Assembly (NCBI GenBank): GCA_947498985.1
Contig: CANMMF010000001.1
Coordinates: 211,001 to 275,000, forward strand
DNA from: an uncultured Paracoccaceae bacterium
GTDB lineage: Bacteria > Pseudomonadota > Alphaproteobacteria > Rhodobacterales > Rhodobacteraceae
Direction of reading: 5' to 3'
DNA length: 64,000 bases
The translations under genes and the position numbers were made by a program. The notes under the pieces are model-generated. The model saw only the letters and a program-made list of their open reading frames with translations. It was not told the DNA's origin and made no database searches. This document shows, piece after piece, positions 34,434 through 40,923 of the stretch (positions are counted from its first letter, which is position 1; every line of letters starts with the position of its first letter).

Positions 34434-34664
34434 ATGACATTAGTATCGCAAACCAAACTGCCTAGCCTAGGACATCTGCCTCAAGCCAACGCGACGCCCC
34501 ACACAGATGACGTGGCTTCGCTTCTGACGGAGATCCTCGATCTCTTGCACGCGACCGATCTCATCCTGACCAGTGCTGAGGACACTGCACCGGTGCACTC
34601 ATTGATTAAGGCGACACAGCGCGCCGCCTATGGGCTTGAAGATTTCATTAAGGGAGTGGCGTGA
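34434..34664 (+). CDS. Small hypothetical protein, first of three overlapping genes
   Basis: A 76-residue protein (MTLVSQTKLPSLGHLPQANA..., then VASLLTEILDLLHATDLILT and ATQRAAYGLEDFIKGVA), mostly helical, no signal or TM segment. Start 34434 is preferred over a GTG at 34422 because GAG lies 8 nt ahead. The next gene begins at its stop. Function unknown; phage accessory gene by location. Confidence 0.6.
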   Translation: MTLVSQTKLPSLGHLPQANATPHTDDVASLLTEILDLLHATDLILTSAEDTAPVHSLIKATQRAAYGLEDFIKGVA

Positions 34665-34999
34665 TGGGCTGCGAGACCAAAGTAATTGAAGGCAGCCAAG
34701 CAGAACCAGCGACGCGAAAGTTCGAGGTTCCTTGGAGCGAAGAAACCCCCTATAGGAGGGCCGCCTACCTTTCCGAGCTCGTTATGGCGGCGTCCCGGGT
34801 CGTGGATTCACTTGATAACGCGGCAGTCTATGGAAGTGGCCTCAGTTCACTCATGACCGTCCTAGAAGAGAGGGCGTCAGCTTTGTGCGTGGAGTTGGAT
34901 GCGCCGGCTTTCGATGAGGATTGGCCTGCAACATCAGCAGCGCTGTCCATTGATCCAACGCTTGGGTTTTCTGCCGAAGAAGTGGGTGAGGAAACATGA
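34664..34999 (+). CDS. Small hypothetical protein, second of three overlapping genes
   Basis: A 111-residue helical protein (MGCETKVIEGSQAEPATRKF..., RRAAYLSELVMAASRVVDSL). ATG 34664 has AGGGAG 7 nt upstream; a GTG at 34661 is possible. It overlaps the third gene by 4 bp. No domain is recognised. Tight coupling with both neighbours suggests a joint function. Confidence 0.6.
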   Translation: MGCETKVIEGSQAEPATRKFEVPWSEETPYRRAAYLSELVMAASRVVDSLDNAAVYGSGLSSLMTVLEERASALCVELDAPAFDEDWPATSAALSIDPTLGFSAEEVGEET

Positions 35000-35451
35000 G
35001 CAATGATCCGCACAAATTTGGCTGCGATGCTGCAGTCAATCGTCGCACGGCCTTCTCAGCTCTGCCAGTGACCGGTCTCGCCATCGCGCTCGCGTTACCA
35101 GGAAATATCGAGGGTAATGTCAGCGATCCGGTCGTCTCGCTCTATGCCGAATGGCTGACTGCTCGAAAACAATGGCGGGCGCTCGCGGAGTTGCCTGGCA
35201 ATGAAAACTGGCGTCTCCCTCAATCACTTGCGGCCGAAGCGCGGGAGAAAGAAGCAGCGGCCAAGATGCTGTCAACGAGACCAACGTCTTTGGCTGGTGT
35301 CGGGGCTCTTGCTGCACTGCTTTGGGACGAAGTGAATCCAGGCTTTAACGATCCGGACGAATTTGCGAGTGCGGTCTGTTCCCTTGAGTGCCAGCTCGTG
35401 CTCGCAATATGGCGACATTGTACTGGCCAAGATGGGTATTCGCTCACCTAG
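34996..35451 (+). CDS. Hypothetical protein with twin-arginine-like leader, third of three overlapping genes
   Basis: A 151-residue protein. Residues ~15-38 (NRRTAFSALPVTGLAIALAL) resemble an export leader with a paired Arg, followed by VSLYAEWLTARKQWRALAEL and a helical C-terminus (WDEVNPGFNDPDEFASAVCS). Similar 'YAEWLTAR..W..LAELPGN' proteins are, to my memory, common accessory genes in Rhodobacterales prophages; their role is unknown. Whether the leader is functional cannot be told. Confidence 0.62.
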   Translation: MSNDPHKFGCDAAVNRRTAFSALPVTGLAIALALPGNIEGNVSDPVVSLYAEWLTARKQWRALAELPGNENWRLPQSLAAEAREKEAAAKMLSTRPTSLAGVGALAALLWDEVNPGFNDPDEFASAVCSLECQLVLAIWRHCTGQDGYSLT

Positions 35452-35474
35452 GCACAGCAAAATAAAACTACCGG

Positions 35475-35529
35475 TTGACAGCTTATAAGGTCCTCCATAA
35501 TGATACCAATAGGTACATTTATGGAGGAC
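35475..35529 (+). promoter_or_regulatory. Promoter with overlapping 40-bp palindrome covering the ribosome site
   Basis: A -35 box TTGACA (35475-35480) and -10 box TAATGA (35498-35503) are separated by 17 bp. Perfect 11-bp arms GTCCTCCATAA (35490-35500) and TTATGGAGGAC (35519-35529) enclose a nested TACC/GGTA inverted repeat, making a 40-bp interrupted palindrome. The left arm overlaps the -10 region and the right arm contains the GGAGG ribosome site of the gene at 35534. It can act as an operator, as an SD-sequestering RNA hairpin, or both. Confidence 0.72.
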
Positions 35530-35533
35530 AGTT

Positions 35534-36097
35534 ATGCGCCGGAACGAATTGCTGAAAGTGACGAAACTTGAGCCTGCGCGGTTCACGAAGATGAAGAACC
35601 TAGGCAACTTGCCTTTTGTGCCCGATCTTCAAATGGACGAAAAGGAAGTCGGTGAAACGGCGTGGTCGTGGGCCAACTATAGTGTGTCCGATTGCATCGC
35701 ATTGCGCGCCATGATGGATGCCATGGACCATCCGTCACCAAAGCATGGCGCAAGCGAGGACGCCGATAAGCTTTCGGGGCTCAACCAGCGTACTGCGAGG
35801 GCCCTTGTAGAAAACGGCCTCTCTGAGCTTTTTGCACATCACACTATTGGAGATCTGTTCCGCTTCGACTTGGATGATTTGTGGATTGCATGGTTTGCTG
35901 ACCTTTTTTTTGAAGAAGCCGGGCGCGAAGTTGGTGCGGGAACATTTCTTGCCGGAAGCTTGCCGAAGATCCTGGAAAACAATCCGAACAGCACAAACCT
36001 TAGGCGTATCGTGCTTGTGAACGTCAGCCGTGCCGCTCGCTCGGTCGCTGAGTGCGCAAAAGCTAACGGTATTCGCCTCGAGCCGCTCGGCACATAG
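35534..36097 (+). CDS. Putative DNA-binding regulator of the element
   Basis: A 187-residue protein. The N-terminal part (ELLKVTKLEPARFTKMKNLG, NLPFVPD) resembles a MerR-like HTH; NYSVSDCIALRAMMDAMDHP and the C-terminal helical region follow. No repressor family is certain. Its promoter carries a strong palindrome, typical of an autoregulated phage control gene, and it precedes the excisionase-like gene on the same strand. It is the best candidate for the lysogeny or induction switch. Confidence 0.6.
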   Translation: MRRNELLKVTKLEPARFTKMKNLGNLPFVPDLQMDEKEVGETAWSWANYSVSDCIALRAMMDAMDHPSPKHGASEDADKLSGLNQRTARALVENGLSELFAHHTIGDLFRFDLDDLWIAWFADLFFEEAGREVGAGTFLAGSLPKILENNPNSTNLRRIVLVNVSRAARSVAECAKANGIRLEPLGT

Positions 36098-36116
36098 AAG
36101 CGGAGCGGGCCGTAGC

Positions 36117-36392
36117 ATGACTAGCGTGATCGTCGTTGCCAAAGAAGAGCTAAGAAACCTGATCCGTGAAGCCGTGCGCGCTGAACTGGCTACGGGTGGA
36201 AAGTCCGAAGCGTGGCTTTCCGTTTCAATCGTAGCCGATCGGCTCGGCAAGAGCGAAAAAACCATCCGGGCATGGATCAAAGACGGTCGATTCACTCGCT
36301 ATTCCGGAGGGGACGGCCGACCCTATCTCGTTTCGTCCTTGGAGGTCGAGGAGTTGAGGCGCTCGGCCAATTCGTCACCAGATGCCTCATAA
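36117..36392 (+). CDS. Excisionase-like helix-turn-helix protein (HTH_17 / AlpA type)
   Basis: A 91-residue protein with an N-terminal helix (LRNLIREAVRAELA) and a winged HTH (WLSVSIVADRLGKSEKTIRA, WIKDGRFTRYSGGDGRPYLV). Such proteins act as recombination directionality factors or activators of integrase genes. It lies 20 nt after the regulator gene, and its 3' end overlaps the convergent integrase gene by 70 bp. That overlap could allow antisense interference between the two transcripts. Confidence 0.78.
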   Translation: MTSVIVVAKEELRNLIREAVRAELATGGKSEAWLSVSIVADRLGKSEKTIRAWIKDGRFTRYSGGDGRPYLVSSLEVEELRRSANSSPDAS

Positions 36393-37351
36393 TATGTGAG
36401 CAGTTCGTTGAGGTTTCGATGACCAGTGACGCGAGCAAGATCGAGAATGTCCAAACGCTTGGCCAAGCGTGTGATCGCTTCATGCCTCGTGTCATGGAAA
36501 TGCAGGTTCTCGATTTTGGCCTTTCTTACAGCGGCGCGAAACACGCTGTCACGGCTTTCCGCGTCAATCGCAAAAGGGTGCTGATCGGGTTCGGTCCTGT
36601 TCTTCCTGACGCTTTCGAGAATTTCCAGCGCGCGCGTGGTCAAGGGCACGTCGCGGGCATGATCGTTCTTCGTCTCGGGGAGGTGGATCACGTTGCCGGT
36701 GACATGCCTGTTCTGGATAGCGCGAATCTCGCCGGACCGCATGGCGGTTTCAACGGCGAAAAGAAACATCGCCCCAGTTATCTGCTTCTCACTGACCCAA
36801 GGGTGATCGGTCAAGTCCAGTGCGTCAGTCAGCTTGTCAATCTCATCCCGAAAGACCCGACGCTTTCGGCGTTTCGCCTTCGCGGGGCGTCTCACGTCTT
36901 CCATAGGGTTGACGCGCAAGAGGCCCCATTCCTTCGTCGCCGTGGAAAAGACATGCTTGAGCAGGTTCATTTCCCGCGAGACGCTGGCGGGCTTCACCCG
37001 GCCCAGGCGCATGTCGCGCCACGCGACCAGATCGGCGGTGGTCACCTCGCTAATGACGTATTCACCCAACGGTTTGCCGCTGACCAGATCGGCGGCGAAC
37101 CTCTTGAGCCGGATTACTTCCCAGCGTTCGCCCTTCTTGCCCTTGGACCGTTCGACGCCATAGCGGTCGAAGACTTGCTGCATCGTGTCTCTGCTGGAGG
37201 TGCCGCTAGCAATACCAACCTCAAATTCCCGCGCCCAAACCTGCGCCTCACGCTTGGCCCTAAAGGTCTTGGCCTTGCGGACGGTTTTGCCGTCTACGCG
37301 CCGCGCGACTTGGGCCTGCCATCCATGGGCTGTTTTAAGAATCGTCGCCAT
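36323..37351 (-). CDS. int: Tyrosine-type site-specific integrase
   Basis: A 342-residue phage integrase. The N-terminus has an arm-binding-like domain (KTAHGWQAQVARRVDGKTVR) and a SAM-like core-binding domain (~60-155). The catalytic domain shows Arg in ETAMRSGEIRAI, the HxxR box FHDTRHEAITRLAK, the His of VTGHRNLNELLTYYE and the nucleophile Tyr in the same segment. It sits 134 bp from the tRNA-Leu attachment repeat and is transcribed away from it, as is usual for tRNA-targeting integrases. It should catalyse integration and, with the HTH protein, excision. Confidence 0.95.
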   Translation of the reverse strand: MATILKTAHGWQAQVARRVDGKTVRKAKTFRAKREAQVWAREFEVGIASGTSSRDTMQQVFDRYGVERSKGKKGERWEVIRLKRFAADLVSGKPLGEYVISEVTTADLVAWRDMRLGRVKPASVSREMNLLKHVFSTATKEWGLLRVNPMEDVRRPAKAKRRKRRVFRDEIDKLTDALDLTDHPWVSEKQITGAMFLFAVETAMRSGEIRAIQNRHVTGNVIHLPETKNDHARDVPLTTRALEILESVRKNRTEPDQHPFAIDAESRDSVFRAAVRKAKIENLHFHDTRHEAITRLAKRLDILDLARVTGHRNLNELLTYYEASGDELAERLNSSTSKDETR

Positions 37352-37396
37352 GCCGGAGATAGTAATCGCGTCGTATCCGGAATGGCAAAGAATGGG

Positions 37397-37413
37397 TCAC
37401 GGGCGTCCCGTGA
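37397..37413. promoter_or_regulatory. Palindrome between integrase gene and attR
   Basis: TCACGGG-CGT-CCCGTGA is a perfect 7-3-7 inverted repeat, 46 bp inside the integrase start and 72 bp from the att repeat. It may be an integrase arm/excisionase site or an operator for the integrase promoter. Only the symmetry is seen. Confidence 0.45.
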
Positions 37414-37485
37414 TCGTCGCAAACAAGACCAAAAGGAGGTCAAAGGGAAAACGATGGAAGAACGTCGGACGTTTTTGGGAAGTGT

Positions 37486-37503
37486 TGGTGCCCAGGAGAG
37501 GAC
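37486..37503. repeat. attR: 3' end of the intact tRNA-Leu
   Basis: Identical to attL at 20358-20375. It is the tRNA-Leu 3' terminus including the encoded CCA, so insertion of the element kept the tRNA gene functional. Confidence 0.9.
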
Positions 37504-37572
37504 TCGAACCTCCACTTCCGTACAGAAACTAGCACCTGAAGCTAGCGCGTCTACCAATTCCGCCACCTGGGC
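37486..37572 (-). tRNA. tRNA-Leu (anticodon CAG)
   Basis: On the minus strand the sequence begins GCCCAGGTGGCGGAATTGG and ends GGTTCGAGTCC...CTGGGCACCA. The acceptor stem GCCCAGG pairs with CCTGGGC. The anticodon arm CTAGC-TTCAGGT-GCTAG places CAG at positions 34-36, and a long type-II variable arm follows. CCA is encoded. It is the integration target of the adjacent element. Confidence 0.96.
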
Positions 37573-37589
37573 AGGTCACGTGAGGCTGG

Positions 37590-37618
37590 CGTTTACGCGC
37601 TGCCATTTGCGCTGTCAA
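37590..37618 (-). promoter_or_regulatory. tRNA-Leu promoter
   Basis: On the minus strand a consensus -35 TTGACA and -10 TAAACG are separated by exactly 17 bp; the -10 lies 18 bp before the tRNA 5' end. Good match to a sigma-70 tRNA promoter. Confidence 0.75.
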
Positions 37619-37721
37619 CGACGTTTTTGCCTTATTCGCGCGCGCGGCAATCGGGCATCTTGCGAGCGGTGTCCGGCGGGGCTACTACTCGGTGCCACAG
37701 CCGTGTCTCGGGAGAGCGATC

Positions 37722-38702
37722 ATGTCCAGACTAGTCACCATTTACGGCGGATCGGGCTTTGTGGGCCGCTACATCGCGCGGCGCATGGCCAAGCAGGGCT
37801 GGCGCGTGCGTGTGGCCGTGCGCCGGCCCAACGAGGCGATCTTCGTGCGCCCCTACGGCGTTGTTGGCCAGGTCGAGCCGGTGTTCTGCAACATCCGCGA
37901 CGATGACAGCGTGCGCAGCGTGATGCAGGGCGCGGATGCGGTGGTGAATTGCGTCGGGACCTTCGACAAGAGCGGCAAGAACAATTTCGACGCGGTCCAG
38001 CATGAAGGCGCCGAACGCATCGCCCGCATCGCTGCCGAAGAGGGGGTCGAGCGCCTGGTGCATCTGTCTGCCATCGGCGCCGACAGTGAAGGCCTCAGCC
38101 TTTATGCGCAAAGCAAGGGCAAGGGCGAAGAAGGCATCCTGCAGCATTTCCCGAATGCCGTGATTCTCAGGCCTTCGGTGATTTTTGGCCCCGAAGACGC
38201 GTTTTTCAACCGATTTGCCAGCATGACGCGGCTTGGCCCGGTGCTGCCGGTTGTGGGCGGCGACACGAAATTCCAGACGGTCTATGTGGACGACGTCGCG
38301 CATGCCGCCGAAAAGGCGCTGCTCGGGGCGGCGAAGCCGGGGGTCTACGAGCTTGGCGGGCCCGACGTGAACACGTTCCGCGAATTGATGCAGCAGATGC
38401 TGGGTGTGATCCGGCGCCGCCGTCTGGTGCTCAACATCCCGTTCTTTCTGGCGGCGATCATCGGCAAGCTGTCCGATGTGGTCAGCGCGATGTCGTTCGG
38501 GCTGATCCCGGCGCAGATCACCGCCGATCAGGTCAAGAGCCTGCGGTCGGACAATGTGGTGAGCCCCGATGCCAAGGGGTTCGAGACGCTCGGCATCACC
38601 CCGACCTCGCTCGAGGCGGTGCTGCCGGATTACCTCTGGCGCTTCCGCCCGTCCGGCCAGTACGACGCGATCAAGGAATCGGCGCGCAACCTGCGGGCCT
38701 GA
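37722..38702 (+). CDS. Complex I NDUFA9-subunit-like NAD(P)-binding protein (atypical SDR)
   Basis: A 326-residue Rossmann protein. The N-terminal nucleotide motif [20 protein letters not shown] begins within the first ten residues. Further matches: [40 protein letters not shown] and [20 protein letters not shown]. This NDUFA9/YfcH-like family is common in alphaproteobacteria and linked to respiratory complex I or quinone-related functions. GGGAGA precedes the ATG. It is chromosomal and lies just outside the element, upstream of tRNA-Leu. Confidence 0.9.
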   Translation: MSRLVTIYGGSGFVGRYIARRMAKQGWRVRVAVRRPNEAIFVRPYGVVGQVEPVFCNIRDDDSVRSVMQGADAVVNCVGTFDKSGKNNFDAVQHEGAERIARIAAEEGVERLVHLSAIGADSEGLSLYAQSKGKGEEGILQHFPNAVILRPSVIFGPEDAFFNRFASMTRLGPVLPVVGGDTKFQTVYVDDVAHAAEKALLGAAKPGVYELGGPDVNTFRELMQQMLGVIRRRRLVLNIPFFLAAIIGKLSDVVSAMSFGLIPAQITADQVKSLRSDNVVSPDAKGFETLGITPTSLEAVLPDYLWRFRPSGQYDAIKESARNLRA

Positions 38703-38712
38703 GCCGCGGCGC

Positions 38713-39018
38713 TCAGGCCTCGGGATCGTCCATCATCTTGCGCAATGCGTTGAACCGCTTCTGGTTCATGCACCCGTCCGGTGCCGCCTCTTTGCCGTCT
38801 TCGGCGCGGGCCAGAAAGCGCGCGCAGCCTTCGACACAGTCGCAGGACCGGCAGCGCGTGACCATGCCCGCCCAGTCGGACTGGCTCAGCGCGTCGGTTT
38901 CGCGCGCGGCCACCAGATCGACGCCGGTGGCTTTGGCCATCTTCTGAACCCGCCAGAAATGCTTGCCCGGCGGCCCAAGAGGCTGGAACCGCCGCTTCAG
39001 CGCCTCGTCACGATCCAT
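38713..39018 (-). CDS. DUF6455 family protein (Cys-rich), second of tandem pair
   Basis: A 101-residue soluble protein with a cluster of cysteines in VTRCRSCDCVEGCARFL and a fourth or fifth Cys in APDGCMNQKRFNAL. The spacing resembles a metal- or redox-binding site. It lies 4 nt after the homologous gene at 39023, and both follow an FNR-like box. The family function is unknown; microaerobic/anaerobic expression is inferred. Confidence 0.8.
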   Translation of the reverse strand: MDRDEALKRRFQPLGPPGKHFWRVQKMAKATGVDLVAARETDALSQSDWAGMVTRCRSCDCVEGCARFLARAEDGKEAAPDGCMNQKRFNALRKMMDDPEA

Positions 39019-39022
39019 GCGC

Positions 39023-39280
39023 TCAGCCTTGCTTCAGCCCGGCAAAGAGCGCGCCGTTGCGGCAATAACTCGGTGCAGCGTCTGCATTGTCGCCCTGACG
39101 GCTCAGCCAATCGTCACAATCGCAGGGCTTGCTGCACCCGGTGCAGCGCAGCACCGCGTCCTCCAGTTCGGAGGTCGACAGGTGGCCCCGCAACATCTGC
39201 TCTTCCAGATCGATCCCCTGCGCATTGGCCATGCGGTCAACCAGATCGGCGTGACGTCTCAAGGTGGTTCGGTTCAACAT
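39023..39280 (-). CDS. DUF6455 family protein (Cys-rich), first of tandem pair
   Basis: An 85-residue paralogue of the next gene: LRRHADLVDRMANAQGIDLE, then VLRCTGCSKPCDCDDWL and APSYCRNGALFAGL. The cysteine pattern CxxCx(3)CxC plus a later Cys is shared in part. It is first in a two-gene unit; an FNR-like site is centred 70 bp upstream of the start codon. No enzymatic motif is visible. Confidence 0.8.
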   Translation of the reverse strand: MLNRTTLRRHADLVDRMANAQGIDLEEQMLRGHLSTSELEDAVLRCTGCSKPCDCDDWLSRQGDNADAAPSYCRNGALFAGLKQG

Positions 39281-39343
39281 CGAATCGCTCCCTCGCTGTT
39301 CGCTGCGATGGCGACAGGATTTCAGACCCGCGATCCGCGCACC

Positions 39344-39357
39344 TTGATGTAAATCAT
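39344..39357 (-). promoter_or_regulatory. FNR/FnrL-type binding site
   Basis: TTGATGTAAATCAT matches the FNR consensus TTGAT-N4-ATCAA at 9 of 10 defined positions. It is upstream of the DUF6455 pair and, on the other side, past the stop of the convergent-facing M48 gene, so the DUF6455 genes are the likely target. Confidence 0.6.
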
Positions 39358-39373
39358 GTGCATCTAATCCGCG

Positions 39374-40108
39374 TCAGAGCCCGGCTGCGGTGCGGCGCAC
39401 AATCTCGGTCCGGGCGGCGTTGGGTGGGTGCGTGCCCAGGAAACGATTCCCGGGATCGGGAATACGGGCGAAAAACGCCGCGCCTCGCACCGGATTGTAG
39501 CCCGCGCGTGCGGTGATCACCGTGCCAAGGCGGTCGGCCTCAAGCTCAAAATCCTTGGAATAGGTGCGCGCGCCCACGGCGGCGCCCAGTTGCTCGGCAG
39601 AGCGGACGCCTTCGGCATTGGCCCCGGTCATCGCGGCGATCCCCGACAGGATCGTGGCCCCCACGGCCGCGTTTTCCTGCATGCGTTCGAGATGCGCGAG
39701 GATATGATGCGAGGCCTCGTGCCCCATGATGAAGGCCAGTTCGTCCTCGTTCTGCACCGACAGGATCAGCGCGAGATTGAAGGCGAGGATCGGCCGGCCA
39801 GAGCGGTCCACGGTCTGAAACGCGTTGGGCAGCTGATTGGGGCGATCATCCACAACGATCTGGAAATCGCAATTGCGCCGGGACGACACGCGGCGGCATT
39901 CCTGCTCTGCCACCGGCTCGACCGTTTCCACGACGCTGACGAACTGACGCGCCGCGCGCGATGCGATGGCGCGGGTTTCGGCATCCGTGCGGTCCGCCCC
40001 CGCCGGTGGTTGCGCCGCGCCGCCGGGTTGCTGCGGCCCCTGCACGACAACCACGGGTTCGCAGGCGGCCACGGCCACAAAGACGATCAATGCAAGTATC
40101 TGGCGCAT
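39374..40108 (-). CDS. M48-family metalloprotease, lipoprotein
   Basis: A 244-residue periplasmic Zn protease of the M48 (YcaL/LoiP-like) type. The N-terminus MRQILALIVFVAVAAC is a lipoprotein signal with lipobox VAAC. The zinc motif is HEASH in IMGHEASHHILAHLERMQ, with the third ligand in SKDFELEADRLGTVITA. The C-terminal FLGTHPPNAARTEIVRR is typical. The start at 40108 is set by the signal peptide. Likely role: envelope protein quality control. Confidence 0.9.
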   Translation of the reverse strand: MRQILALIVFVAVAACEPVVVVQGPQQPGGAAQPPAGADRTDAETRAIASRAARQFVSVVETVEPVAEQECRRVSSRRNCDFQIVVDDRPNQLPNAFQTVDRSGRPILAFNLALILSVQNEDELAFIMGHEASHHILAHLERMQENAAVGATILSGIAAMTGANAEGVRSAEQLGAAVGARTYSKDFELEADRLGTVITARAGYNPVRGAAFFARIPDPGNRFLGTHPPNAARTEIVRRTAAGL

Positions 40109-40229
40109 GCTGTGGTTCCCGAACCCCTTGTTGCCTCGCAGGATATGCGCCGATGCGCCGCACCGCCAGCCCCCGGTGATCACGGCTGCGTTGCCTTGGC
40201 AAAGCGGCGCGCATGCCTACATCTAGCCC

Positions 40230-40616
40230 ATGAAAGACACGCTGACAGTGGTTTACAACGACACCTGCCCGATCTGCGCCCGCGAGGTCGCAGGCTATCG
40301 TCGCGTCACCGAGCGTGACGGGCTGCCCGTCGACTATGCCGGTCTGTCGGAGGCGGACATGACGCGGTTCGGCCTGACACCCGATCTGGCGGCACGGCGC
40401 TTTCATGTGGTGGCGGATGGTGAGATGCTGTCCGGCGTCCCGGCCTTCGCCGCCTTGTGGGACCGCATGCCGCGGCTGCGCTGGCTGGCGCGGATTGTCC
40501 GGCTGCCGGGGGTCTCGAAGCTGGCCACGGCGCTTTATGACCGCGTTCTGGCACCGGCGCTTTACGCCCTGCACAGGCGCCGCGTGCGACAGGGCCGGGC
40601 CTGCAAGATCGCCTGA
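40230..40616 (+). CDS. DCC-family (DUF393) thiol-disulfide protein
   Basis: A 128-residue thioredoxin-like protein. YNDTCPICAREVAGYRR at residues ~9-25 contains the DxxCxxC signature of the DCC family. LPVDYAGLSEADM and VADGEMLSGVPAFAALWDRM follow in the usual order. It is predicted cytoplasmic or peripheral, with C-terminal amphipathic helices. Function in the family is poorly defined; a thiol-disulfide role is inferred. Confidence 0.85.
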   Translation: MKDTLTVVYNDTCPICAREVAGYRRVTERDGLPVDYAGLSEADMTRFGLTPDLAARRFHVVADGEMLSGVPAFAALWDRMPRLRWLARIVRLPGVSKLATALYDRVLAPALYALHRRRVRQGRACKIA

Positions 40617-40659
40617 CGAGAGGGTTTCCCCTTCGGGACCACACAGATAGGGTTGCGCC

Positions 40660-40902
40660 ATGTTCAGCATAGAGCACGAATTCGACGCCACGGTTGTCAC
40701 GCTGGTGGACGAAGGCCCCGCCCCGCTACAGGAGGACGTGATCATCTCGTCTTTCGAGGAATGTGTGACGGTCGAGCAGTTCGACGCGCGCACCGACAGC
40801 ACGCAGAAAGTGACCCTGTCGATGGTGCAGCTGCGCGACCTGATGGCCGCGCTGGACCTGCCGGAGGGCGTCTATGCCCTGCGCGAGGAGAGCGCCGAGT
40901 AA
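40660..40902 (+). CDS. Small hypothetical protein
   Basis: An 80-residue acidic protein (MFSIEHEFDATVVTLVDEGP..., CVTVEQFDARTDSTQKVTLS, MAALDLPEGVYALREESAE). It lies downstream of the DCC gene on the same strand. The beta-alpha pattern and compact length look like a genuine conserved small protein, but I do not recognise a family. Confidence 0.68.
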   Translation: MFSIEHEFDATVVTLVDEGPAPLQEDVIISSFEECVTVEQFDARTDSTQKVTLSMVQLRDLMAALDLPEGVYALREESAE

Positions 40903-40923
40903 GCCCGACCTGCCGCCCGACAG

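Larger units (their letters stand above)
20358..37503. mobile_element. 17.1-kb integrated phage-like element in tRNA-Leu (prophage remnant or capsid-encoding satellite)
   Basis: The element is bounded by an 18-bp direct repeat (20358-20375 and 37486-37503) identical to the 3' end of tRNA-Leu. Right-end genes are a tyrosine integrase and an HTH excisionase-like protein. The body holds a replication initiator with iterons, an HTH protein, portal, protease, major capsid, HNH, tail tube, head-tail joining proteins, small and large terminase, tape measure and two tail-like genes, then small unknown genes and a regulator-like gene. There is no visible lysis cassette, tail fibre, tail-tip module, or CI-like repressor. 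Most structural genes overlap by ATGA, indicating one intact operon with no obvious frameshift. Both a degraded siphovirus and a satellite depending on a helper phage fit. Confidence 0.92.

Noticed and set aside
20358..37503. Gene transfer agent cluster
   Set aside because: Head genes are of the HK97 type as in GTAs, but the site-specific integrase, att repeats, initiator gene and P27/HNH content indicate a mobile element, and GTA gene order is different.
36212..37906. A 564-codon plus-strand ORF crossing the integrase and tRNA-Leu
   Set aside because: Antisense to the integrase and runs through a tRNA and an att site; not a gene.
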